Shown here: one piece after another, positions 35,261-42,318 of the stretch
How the letters are laid out: every line of letters begins with the position of its first letter
Position numbering within the stretch: position 1 is the first letter of the stretch
From: an uncultured Pelagibacteraceae bacterium
Lineage (GTDB): Bacteria > Pseudomonadota > Alphaproteobacteria > Pelagibacterales > AG-422-B15
Assembly (NCBI GenBank): GCA_902517885.1
Contig: CABYDZ010000010.1
Location: 1 to 42,318 of the forward strand
Direction of reading: 5' to 3'
Length of the DNA stretch: 42,318 nt
The notes under the pieces: model-generated
Seen by the model: the letters and a program-made list of their open reading frames with translations, nothing else
The model's database searches: none
Told to the model about the DNA's origin: nothing
Translations under genes and position numbers: made by a program

Positions 35261-35290
35261 AATAAATCTATTGTTGTTTTTATAGGATTC

Positions 35291-35320
35291 TTAAAGTAAT
35301 CAATTATTATAGGATATAAT
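35291..35320 (+). promoter_or_regulatory. Sigma-70-type promoter for the dgt–argS–nagZ run
   Basis: TTAAAG (35291–35296) and a perfect TATAAT (35315–35320) are 18 bp apart. The dgt ATG at 35343 lies 22 nt after the -10, giving a leader of about 16 nt. The -35 match is modest. Confidence 0.5.
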
Positions 35321-35342
35321 TTAAATATATAGTTCGCAACTA

Positions 35343-36485
35343 ATGAGTATTTCAAAAGATTTATCTTTACTATCTTCATCTCCTGAAACATCAAAGGGAA
35401 GATTAATTAAGGAAAGCTATAGTCAAACTCGGTCTGAATTTCAAAGAGATAGAGATAGAATTTTGCACTCAGCTGCGTTTAGAAGGCTTAAACATAAAAC
35501 TCAGGTCTTTGTTTCTCATGAAGGCGATCACTATAGAACAAGACTTACCCATTCTCTTGAAGTATCTCAAATTGCACGATCAATATGTAGGGTTTTTAAT
35601 CTTAATGAGGATTTGGCCGATACATTGTCTATTAGTCACGATATAGGACATCCACCATTTGGACACGCAGGAGAAGATGCTCTTTCTTCGTCAATGAAAA
35701 ATTACGGAGGGTTTGATCATAATGATCAGGCGATAAGGATAGTGCACCTACTTGAAAAAAAATATTTTAATTTTGATGGTCTTAATCTTACATGGGAGAC
35801 TTTAGAAGGCCTGGTAAAACATAATGGCCCAATAAAAGAAAATATTCCTATGACGATAAATGAATTAAATAATAAATTTAATTTGCAATTAAATGAGTTT
35901 CCATCTTTAGAGGCTCAAATATCAGCAATTGCAGATGATATTGCTTATAATAATCATGATTTAGATGATGGCCTCAGAGCAGGATTCTTTTCTTACGACG
36001 AGTTAGCTAATCTTCCACTTATAGGCGATATAATTAAAAGCTTTCCACCAGAATTTGAGTCATATGAGATGCAAAGGATAAACAATGAGATAACGCGAAA
36101 ATCCACAGCAATTATGATTAAAGATGTAATGAATACTATTGATGGACATGTTAGCAAGCTATCCATTAAAACTGCTAATGATGTAAGGTTGCAAAATCAA
36201 TTAGTTGCTGATTTCTCGCCTGATATGAAGGAAAAAGTAAGTTCTATAAAATCTTTCCTTTCATCTAAAATGTATAACCATGATAAAGTAAAGACGATGA
36301 CCCAAAATGCTCATAAGATAATTACATCTTTATTTGAATTATTCATGAACGCTGACGACAAGATATACAGCAAATATCTGCCAAATTATGAAAATGAAAA
36401 TCACAAATCAAGAATGATTTGTGATTTTGTTGCAGGTATGACAGATAATTTTGCACAAACAATATATAATAAACACGTTAATTGA
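35343..36485 (+). CDS. dgt: dGTPase-like deoxynucleotide triphosphohydrolase
   Basis: An HD-domain enzyme that hydrolyses dGTP (or dNTPs) to deoxynucleoside and triphosphate. The HD residues are H70 (RTRLTHSLEVSQIAR), H99–D100 (ISHDIGHPPFGHAGE) and a later Asp in AIADDIAYNNHDLDDGL. RDRDRILHSAAFRRLKHKTQV is the family signature. The 380-residue length matches the short alphaproteobacterial form. The stop codon overlaps the argS ATG by one base. Confidence 0.92.
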   Translation: MSISKDLSLLSSSPETSKGRLIKESYSQTRSEFQRDRDRILHSAAFRRLKHKTQVFVSHEGDHYRTRLTHSLEVSQIARSICRVFNLNEDLADTLSISHDIGHPPFGHAGEDALSSSMKNYGGFDHNDQAIRIVHLLEKKYFNFDGLNLTWETLEGLVKHNGPIKENIPMTINELNNKFNLQLNEFPSLEAQISAIADDIAYNNHDLDDGLRAGFFSYDELANLPLIGDIIKSFPPEFESYEMQRINNEITRKSTAIMIKDVMNTIDGHVSKLSIKTANDVRLQNQLVADFSPDMKEKVSSIKSFLSSKMYNHDKVKTMTQNAHKIITSLFELFMNADDKIYSKYLPNYENENHKSRMICDFVAGMTDNFAQTIYNKHVN

Positions 36486-38224
36486 TGTCCGATATATTTC
36501 ATTTTTATAAGTCTATTATTTCAAAGGAATTTGCATCAAATTTTAAATTGCCAGAGCAAGCTATAAACGAAAGTTCTTTTGTTGTTGAGAGTCCAAAGAA
36601 CGAAGATAATGGAGACTTAAGCACTAATATTTGCATGGTTTTAAGTAAAGACCTCTCCCAACCACCGATTAAAATTGCTGAAATTCTCAAAACCTCTCTT
36701 GAAAAATACTCTGAATTCGAACAACTAGAGGTTGCAAAACCTGGTTTCCTTAATTTTCGCGTCAATAAGTCTGTTTGGTATAAATTTTTAAGTGAGAAAT
36801 TACATACCAGTGAACTTTATGACAAAAATATAGGCAATGGCCAAACAATCAATGTGGAATATGTCTCGGCTAATCCAACTGGACCATTACACATAGGCCA
36901 CTGTAGAGGCGCTGTATTTGGAGATGTATTATCAAATTTACTTACATCTACAGGTTACGATGTAACAAAAGAATATTACGTAAATGATGCGGGAGTTCAA
37001 ATTAATTACTTAGCTGACTCAGTTATCATTAGAATTAAAGAAATACTAAATCAGCGAAACGAAAATAATTATCCGGATAATTTTTATCCTGGCGAGTATC
37101 TCATTGATGTTGCGAAAAATATAATTGATAAAAATGGAGATAAAATTTTAGAGCAAGATAATTCATTTGAATTGATCAAAGATGAAAGTGTAGCTTTGTT
37201 ATTGGATTTTATAAAAGCAGATTTAAAACTTTTATCTATTGAGCAAGATCACTTCATATCTGAAAAGAAACTAATTGCTGAGGGAAAGATTGATGAGGCT
37301 ATTACAAAATTAAAAGATTTAGACCTTATTTATGAAGGCATCTTAGATAAACCAAAAGGAAAGCAAATTGAAGATTGGGAGCCACGAGAACAAATGCTCT
37401 TTAAATCTTCAAATTACGGTGATGAGACCGATAGACCTTTACAGAAATCAAACGGTGAGTGGACTTATTTTGCAAACGATATCGCTTACCATTTTGATAA
37501 ATACCAACGAGGTTCTCAGAAATTAATAGATATTTGGGGAGCAGATCATGGTGGATATATAAAACGTATGAATGCATCAATAGTTGCTCTAACTGATGAT
37601 AAAGCAGAGTTTTCAGTTAAATTATGTCAAATGGTGAAACTAATAAGTGATGGGAAGCAACTGAAGATGTCAAAAAGATCAGGTGATTTTATAACAATTA
37701 GAGAATTAGTTGATGAAGTAGGCAGTGATAGTATTAGATTTATGATGTTGTATAGAAAAAATGAGGCTCCGCTAGAATTCAACTTTCAGAAAGTTACGGA
37801 GCAATCAAAAGATAATCCAGTATTCTACGTTCAATATGCTCATGCAAGAATTTGTTCAGTTATAAGGAATCTTGAAGACTACAAATTAGATCTTGATCTA
37901 AATACTTTTGACAACTGTAACTATGAACAGTTGAGGGAAGATGGAGAACTATTTTTATTAAAAAAAATAATGAATTATAGCAGCATTATAGAGACCTCAG
38001 CTGCATTAGAAGAACCTCATAGAATATCTTACTATTTGTATGATTTAGCGTCAGCACTACATTCATTATGGAACCAAGGAAAGATTGATAAAGAAAAGAG
38101 GTTTATTGATGAAAACAATATTGAAAGAACTTATGCAAGGATTGCACTTTTAATGCTTACAAAACGTACTTTAAAATCTGGTCTTGATATATTAGGTGTT
38201 TCTGCACCTGAAGAAATGCAGTAG
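36485..38224 (+). CDS. argS: Arginyl-tRNA synthetase
   Basis: A class I tRNA synthetase with HIGH motif in VSANPTGPLHIGHCRGAV (about 135–152) and a KMSKR motif in KQLKMSKRSGDF. The N-terminal arginyl-tRNA synthetase add-on domain and the C-terminal DALR anticodon domain are both present, for 579 residues. The ATG at 36485 shares its first base with the dgt stop, and the in-frame TTG just before is less likely. Confidence 0.95.
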   Translation: MSDIFHFYKSIISKEFASNFKLPEQAINESSFVVESPKNEDNGDLSTNICMVLSKDLSQPPIKIAEILKTSLEKYSEFEQLEVAKPGFLNFRVNKSVWYKFLSEKLHTSELYDKNIGNGQTINVEYVSANPTGPLHIGHCRGAVFGDVLSNLLTSTGYDVTKEYYVNDAGVQINYLADSVIIRIKEILNQRNENNYPDNFYPGEYLIDVAKNIIDKNGDKILEQDNSFELIKDESVALLLDFIKADLKLLSIEQDHFISEKKLIAEGKIDEAITKLKDLDLIYEGILDKPKGKQIEDWEPREQMLFKSSNYGDETDRPLQKSNGEWTYFANDIAYHFDKYQRGSQKLIDIWGADHGGYIKRMNASIVALTDDKAEFSVKLCQMVKLISDGKQLKMSKRSGDFITIRELVDEVGSDSIRFMMLYRKNEAPLEFNFQKVTEQSKDNPVFYVQYAHARICSVIRNLEDYKLDLDLNTFDNCNYEQLREDGELFLLKKIMNYSSIIETSAALEEPHRISYYLYDLASALHSLWNQGKIDKEKRFIDENNIERTYARIALLMLTKRTLKSGLDILGVSAPEEMQ

Positions 38225-38225
38225 C

Positions 38226-38417
38226 ATGAAACTTGCAATCATTTCGACTGTTTGCGTTTCAATTTTTATCTTAATTGGTTTTTGGTTATTTTATGACACT
38301 GAATACACTGATGAAATTATTTCAATTAGTGGAAATTTAGATAATTATAGAATTATACCCGAGGATACCGGGGGGCTAGAAATTCCAGATTTAAATATTT
38401 ATGAACTCGGCGATTAA
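38226..38417 (+). CDS. Small membrane-anchored protein, reduced SPOR-type protein
   Basis: A 63-residue protein with one membrane segment (about 4–23) and an acidic periplasmic tail. It ends in IIPEDTGGLEIPDLNIYELG (43–62), which resembles the linker motif (Pro–x–x–x–GG–x–x–I/V–P–x–x–x–x–x–Y–E) that precedes the SPOR domain in the larger alphaproteobacterial proteins normally found between argS and nagZ. The peptidoglycan-binding SPOR domain itself is absent, as the gene stops right after the motif and nagZ begins 8 bp later. The ATG at 38226 lies 1 bp after the argS stop. Position and motif support a reduced SPOR protein; function is unknown. Confidence 0.65.
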   Translation: MKLAIISTVCVSIFILIGFWLFYDTEYTDEIISISGNLDNYRIIPEDTGGLEIPDLNIYELGD

Positions 38418-38425
38418 GCGACATA

Positions 38426-39436
38426 ATGAATAGCTATCTACCCATTATATGTGGAATATCAGGCACTGAATTATCTAACGAAGAAATAAAGTTTTTCGAA
38501 CAGTATAAACCTTGGGGCGTAATTCTTTTTGAAAGAAATTGCAGTGATATTAATTCCATTAAAAGACTAACAGCGCATCTCAAAGAAATAAATCATATTA
38601 ATCTGCCTATATTAATTGACCAAGAGGGTGGGAGGGTCTCCAGATTAAATCTTGATAATATAAAAAAATTTAAAACAAGTGACTTTTTTGGAAAATTGAT
38701 CGAGCAAAATTTTGATCTTGGATTAAGGCTTCTAGAATTAAATTCAATTATGATGGCCAGTACTTTGAAAGAGCTTGGCATTAACAGTAACACTATTCCC
38801 GTGCTGGATTTGCCTACAAATGAAGAGAGCGGAATAATTGGTGACAGAGCATACTCAACTAATGAGAACATTGTAAGCGCAGCAGGAAAAGTAGTAATTA
38901 AAACTTTAACATCAAATGGAGTTGCGCCAATAATGAAGCATGTTCCTGGGCACGGTAAAGCAAAAGTAGATAGTCATCTTGAAATGCCAATGGTTGACGC
39001 TGATGAAATACTTTTAGAAAAATACGATTTTAAACCATTTACTGAAAATGCAGAGGCACAATTGGCAATGACCGCTCACATTAAATTCAATAAAATAGAT
39101 TCAGATAATATTGCTACTTTTTCAAAAACAATAATTAACAAGGTTATTAGACAGCATATGAAATTCAAAGGACTGTTAATGACTGATGATTTGTCTATGA
39201 AGGCGGTAGATTGCGAGCCGGTTAATGCAGCGGTTAAATCTCTCGATGCAGGTTGTGATTTGGTTCTTCACTGTAATGGAAACATCAATGAAATGAATAT
39301 GATAGCTGAAAGAATTAAAGAAGAATTTAAGCCAATAACTATCCCCAGTGTTATAGAAGACATATACAATCAACCTGCGTCAATGCACATGCATAAAGCT
39401 GAAAGTGAATTTGAATACTTGCTAAGCCAAGCTTAG
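38426..39436 (+). CDS. nagZ: Beta-N-acetylglucosaminidase (peptidoglycan recycling)
   Basis: A glycoside hydrolase family 3 enzyme of the NagZ type, cytoplasmic, removing GlcNAc from muropeptides. Landmarks are ILIDQEGGRVSRL (about 61–73), the signature KHVPGHGKAKVDSHLEMP (catalytic Asp/His loop) and the nucleophile in MTDDLSMKAV. The 336-residue length is typical. It sits between argS and scpA, the usual alphaproteobacterial order. Confidence 0.93.
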   Translation: MNSYLPIICGISGTELSNEEIKFFEQYKPWGVILFERNCSDINSIKRLTAHLKEINHINLPILIDQEGGRVSRLNLDNIKKFKTSDFFGKLIEQNFDLGLRLLELNSIMMASTLKELGINSNTIPVLDLPTNEESGIIGDRAYSTNENIVSAAGKVVIKTLTSNGVAPIMKHVPGHGKAKVDSHLEMPMVDADEILLEKYDFKPFTENAEAQLAMTAHIKFNKIDSDNIATFSKTIINKVIRQHMKFKGLLMTDDLSMKAVDCEPVNAAVKSLDAGCDLVLHCNGNINEMNMIAERIKEEFKPITIPSVIEDIYNQPASMHMHKAESEFEYLLSQA

Positions 39437-39469
39437 GTTATTTTCGTCGAATTAAACATTCTTCTGCTG

Positions 39470-39475
39470 TATAAT
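39470..39475 (+). promoter_or_regulatory. Possible -10 box for scpAB
   Basis: A perfect TATAAT lies in the 61-bp nagZ–scpA gap, 22 nt before the scpA ATG. No clear -35 is seen, so this is a weak call for an internal promoter. Confidence 0.35.
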
Positions 39476-39497
39476 AAGGAATCAATCTGTTAAAAAA

Positions 39498-40295
39498 ATG
39501 GAAGATATTTCAAATACTTATAGTGAAACAAGTCCTGTATTCGACACTGATCCTGATGACTTAATTGTCAATTTAGACGGCTTCGAAGGCCCTTTAGATG
39601 TACTGCTCACATTAGCAAAATCTCAAAAAGTAGATTTAATGAAAATATCTATTCTACAGCTAACAGAGCAATATTTGGAGTTTATTTCCAAAGTAAGAGA
39701 TAGAAACCTAGAACTTGCCGCTGATTATTTAGTTATGGCGGCCTGGATGGCATTTTTAAAATCAAACCTACTAATACCAAGAGAAGAAACTGGCGAAGAG
39801 CTAAGCGCCGAGGAAATGGCTGAACGATTAAAATTCCAATTAAAAAAGCTAGAAGCCATAAGACAAGTGTCGCAAAAACTAATGAGCTTGCCTAAATTAG
39901 GAATTGATTTTTTTAATAGGGGGATGCCGGAAGGAATACGTTTAATCAGAACGCCTGAATACTACTTAGATTTATATGACTTACTTAAATCTTATGCTGA
40001 TCAGAGGTACAAAACAGCTTATTCATCTATGACAATAGAAAGGCCCCAAGTTTTTGCAATGGAGGATGCACTTGTAAGATTGCAAAGAATGGTTGGTGAG
40101 GTTCCTGAGTGGACAAGATTAGAAAAATTTCTACCGAAGGAATTTTCGCAAGGCAAAAATGCACGATCTGGGGTAGCGGGAACTTTAGCTGCGGCAATGG
40201 AGTTGGTTAGGGAAGGCGTTCTTGAAGTTCAACAACTCGTACCATTTGGTCCAGTGTTTATAAAGAATAAGAAACAAGATGATTTTCTAAATTAA
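39498..40295 (+). CDS. scpA: Segregation and condensation protein A
   Basis: The kleisin subunit of the Smc–ScpAB chromosome-condensation complex, 265 residues. The N-terminal signature FEGPLDVLLTLAKSQKVDLM (about 29–48) binds the Smc neck. The segment ADYLVMAAWMAFLKSNLLIP and a C-terminal winged-helix-like part follow. It is 7 bp upstream of scpB, as expected for the pair. Confidence 0.93.
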   Translation: MEDISNTYSETSPVFDTDPDDLIVNLDGFEGPLDVLLTLAKSQKVDLMKISILQLTEQYLEFISKVRDRNLELAADYLVMAAWMAFLKSNLLIPREETGEELSAEEMAERLKFQLKKLEAIRQVSQKLMSLPKLGIDFFNRGMPEGIRLIRTPEYYLDLYDLLKSYADQRYKTAYSSMTIERPQVFAMEDALVRLQRMVGEVPEWTRLEKFLPKEFSQGKNARSGVAGTLAAAMELVREGVLEVQQLVPFGPVFIKNKKQDDFLN

Positions 40296-40302
40296 AATTA
40301 TT

Positions 40303-40986
40303 ATGAGCAAAGAAAAACAAACTGACAATATAATGAATTTTCCATCTGAGCATATGGACAATCTAAGAGTTCTTGAAGCACTGTTATTTGCTGCGAGTGA
40401 ACCATTAGATGCAGAGAGTATGAAAGCTCGTCTTCCAAAAGGGTCGAACTTAAATAAACTTTTAAGTTTATTAAAAGCGCAATACGAAAATAGGGGTGTA
40501 AATTTAGTTAAAACAGGAAATAAGTGGAGCTTTAAAACTGCCCAAGATTTATCATCAATGATGAAAAAAGAAAAAATTGTTCAAAGAAAGTTATCTAAAG
40601 CTGCAACTGAAACTCTTTCAATCATAGCCTATCATCAGCCTGTAACTCGAGCTGAAGTTGAAGATATAAGAGGTGTTCATTTTAGCCCTGGAACACTTGA
40701 TGTATTAATGGAGTTAAACTGGGTTAGACCGATTGGTAGGAAGAAGGTTCCAGGAAGACCAATTATTTATGGAACCACAGAGAGATTTTTAGAGTACTTC
40801 CAACTTGAACAAGTATCTGATTTGCCTGGGTTAGAAGAGCTTAAAGCTGCTGGATTACTTGAGAGCAGGCTTCCTCCAAATCTCGATATCAAAGAGCCTC
40901 AGGAAGTAGATCAAAGTCAGATAGAACCCTTCGGAGAAGATGAAAATATTGACGATTTAATTCAAAGTGGACACGAAGCCGAGTAA
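40303..40986 (+). CDS. scpB: Segregation and condensation protein B
   Basis: The winged-helix partner of ScpA, 227 residues. The first winged helix starts LRVLEALLFAASEPLDAE. The second carries ETLSIIAYHQPVTRAEVEDI and the nearly invariant RKKVPGRPIIYGTTERFLEYF. The acidic C-terminal tail (about 190–227) is typical of alphaproteobacterial ScpB. In many relatives tatA follows; here a di-haem oxidoreductase gene follows instead. Confidence 0.93.
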   Translation: MSKEKQTDNIMNFPSEHMDNLRVLEALLFAASEPLDAESMKARLPKGSNLNKLLSLLKAQYENRGVNLVKTGNKWSFKTAQDLSSMMKKEKIVQRKLSKAATETLSIIAYHQPVTRAEVEDIRGVHFSPGTLDVLMELNWVRPIGRKKVPGRPIIYGTTERFLEYFQLEQVSDLPGLEELKAAGLLESRLPPNLDIKEPQEVDQSQIEPFGEDENIDDLIQSGHEAE

Positions 40987-41003
40987 CATTTAGCCTTCAT
41001 TTA

Positions 41004-42318
41004 GTGATCAGGTTTTTCTCATTCATATATATTTTTCTAGCTATTTTTTTAATCAGAGCAGAAACATTTGCAGACCCTTCTCTGCCTGGGGGTGAAACTT
41101 CGAATCAAGTTGAAAATAAGAACAGTTTCTCACTGTCATCAAGAAATCTTGAAGAGCATATGCGAATTAATTTCCTTGTTGGTAACGCACTTTTTGAGAG
41201 AATGTGGGAAGACTCAAGTATTTCAAAAAATATTGCTAAAGATGGTCTTGGCCCTTTCTTTAGTGCGCGTTCATGTGAATCATGTCATATCAACGATGGA
41301 AGAGGACATATTCCACTTACAAACAAAGAAGACAAAATTTCAGCAGTTATTCAAATTTCTCAAAATATTGAGCAACCAAATGATTACATAAAAAATATTG
41401 AAGATGATACTTATGGAGGACAGATAAGTGAATTTGCGGTCAAAGATGTATTAAAAGAAGCAGACATAATAATCGATTATAAATATTCACTCGCAATGTA
41501 TGAGGATGGCAGAGTGGTCGAGCTTCGTCGTCCGATAATCAAGATAATTAATTTGAATTATGGTCAATTTAATGAGAGTACAACATTCTCTGCAAGAATT
41601 GCACAACCAATGATAGGTCTTGGTCTCATTGAACATATTAGTGACCAAAGCTTATTGATGAATGAGGATATTGATGACACAAATAATGATGGTGTTTCTG
41701 GAAAGGCTAATAAAGTCTGGGATATACAAAGAGAAAAGTTGGAGATCGGAAGATTTGGATGGAAAGCAGCACAACCTTCTGTTTACCAACAAACAGCTGA
41801 TGCTTTTTATCATGATATGGGGTTATCAAATAAACTTTATAGCAATCCATTTAACTGTACCAGTAAGCAAGTAGAGTGCACTAAGGCTATTAGTGGTAAT
41901 AGTGATGAATACGATGATCTCGAGGTATCCAATGATCAATTAGACTTGGTAACTTTTTATTCCTCTCAATTAGGGGTACCAGCGCGAAGAAATATAACTG
42001 CAGAGAATGTAAAAAAAGGGAAAGAGATTTTTTTCGCGTTAAATTGTAACTCATGCCATGTAGAAAGTTTTACGACAGGTGATTCGGGATCCCATGCAAA
42101 TTTGAACAATCAAATTATCTACCCATATTCAGATTTTCTTCTACATGATATGGGAGAAAGTTTATCTGATGGCGTTTCAGAGTTTCTTGCGCAGGGAAGT
42201 GAGTGGCGAACTCCTCCATTATGGGGCATTGGTCTGACAAATATAGTTTCTGATGAATACGGATACCTTCATGATGGCAGAGCTCGGACAATTGAGGAGG
42301 CCATTCTATGGCATGGGG
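41004..42318 (+). CDS. Di-haem c-type oxidoreductase (DUF1111/MauG-like), 3' end outside window
   Basis: Translating from the GTG at 41004 gives 438 residues open to the window edge. The N-terminus is a signal peptide (IRFFSFIYIFLAIFLIRAE, cleavage probably after TFA). Two c-type haem sites follow, CESCH (91–95) and CNSCH (348–352). Other landmarks match the di-haem 'thiol oxidoreductase' family (PF06537): NFLVGNALFERMWED, GLGPFFSARSCESCH, PMIGLGLIEHI, WRTPPLWGIGLT and YGYLHDGRARTIEEAILWHG. The product should be a periplasmic peroxidase-like cytochrome. It begins 17 bp after scpB. Upstream in-frame codons lack an ATG, so GTG is the best start. Family members often neighbour imelysin-type iron proteins, but that region lies outside the window. 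Confidence 0.88.
   Translation, partial: MIRFFSFIYIFLAIFLIRAETFADPSLPGGETSNQVENKNSFSLSSRNLEEHMRINFLVGNALFERMWEDSSISKNIAKDGLGPFFSARSCESCHINDGRGHIPLTNKEDKISAVIQISQNIEQPNDYIKNIEDDTYGGQISEFAVKDVLKEADIIIDYKYSLAMYEDGRVVELRRPIIKIINLNYGQFNESTTFSARIAQPMIGLGLIEHISDQSLLMNEDIDDTNNDGVSGKANKVWDIQREKLEIGRFGWKAAQPSVYQQTADAFYHDMGLSNKLYSNPFNCTSKQVECTKAISGNSDEYDDLEVSNDQLDLVTFYSSQLGVPARRNITAENVKKGKEIFFALNCNSCHVESFTTGDSGSHANLNNQIIYPYSDFLLHDMGESLSDGVSEFLAQGSEWRTPPLWGIGLTNIVSDEYGYLHDGRARTIEEAILWHG

Noticed and set aside
41068..41874. Two plus-strand open frames at 41068–41391 and 41662–41874
   Set aside because: Both are out of frame with the continuous di-haem oxidoreductase reading frame, which carries the signal peptide and CxxCH motifs. 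They are shadows.
1..42318. Search by eye for CRISPR arrays, insertion sequences, prophage genes, tRNA and rRNA genes
   Set aside because: No repeat-spacer pattern, transposase, integrase or tRNA-like cloverleaf was recognised, and gaps between genes are mostly too short to hold them.

Overview
The window looks like chromosomal DNA from a low-GC, gene-dense marine alphaproteobacterium with a streamlined genome. I infer this from the AT-rich base composition, very tight or overlapping gene spacing, and the order dgt–argS–(SPOR-like)–nagZ–scpA–scpB near the right end, which is typical of Alphaproteobacteria. The taurine/sulfite-oxidation and polyamine-uptake genes fit pelagic lineages of the SAR11, HIMB59/AEGEAN-169 or SAR116 type. 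I cannot fix the genus from sequence alone.

Layout. 1–3759: an RTX (calcium-binding repeat) protein cut by the left edge, then the ABC and HlyD-type parts of a type I secretion system. 3769–4648: an APS-kinase-like gene overlapping a small HxGH nucleotidyltransferase. 4649–8144, minus strand: aprM-aprB-aprA, encoding dissimilatory APS reductase with a membrane partner, plus an unrecognised 116-residue gene. 8199–17582: an accessory catabolic block on both strands with a GST, a carboxymuconolactone decarboxylase family protein, a DUF1330 protein, an aromatic-ring FAD hydroxylase, a fumarylacetoacetate-hydrolase family enzyme, a Tat-exported sulfatase, a VOC dioxygenase-like protein, three membrane proteins and an HSL-type esterase. 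17571–22777: a patatin-like protein, a TANGO2/NRDE protein and fatty-acid beta-oxidation (fadA, fadB). 22826–27733: taurine catabolism, with taurine:pyruvate aminotransferase, sulfoacetaldehyde acetyltransferase (xsc) and alanine dehydrogenase, interrupted by a minus-strand methyltransferase. 27730–28776: a MetE C-terminal-like methyltransferase. 29045–34480: a polyamine-type ABC importer followed by an agmatinase/ureohydrolase. 34481–40986: housekeeping genes xthA, dgt, argS, a reduced SPOR-like protein, nagZ, scpA and scpB. 41004–end: a di-haem c-type oxidoreductase cut by the right edge.

How the genes may work together. Tpa transfers the amino group of taurine to pyruvate. Xsc splits the sulfoacetaldehyde into acetyl phosphate and sulfite. 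Ald regenerates pyruvate from alanine and releases ammonium. AprBA, anchored through AprM, can oxidise the sulfite to APS. The sulfatase/hydroxylase/VOC/FAH/esterase block is consistent with removing sulfate from an aromatic or other cyclic compound and opening its ring, but no substrate can be read from the sequence.

Genome-level pattern. All six convergent gene pairs meet with 5 bp or less between stop codons, or overlap. Several first genes of transcription units have a -10 box only 6–13 nt before the start codon and no Shine–Dalgarno, suggesting leaderless or nearly leaderless mRNAs. No tRNA, rRNA, insertion sequence, CRISPR array or prophage was seen, and no gene-free stretch exceeds 300 bp.
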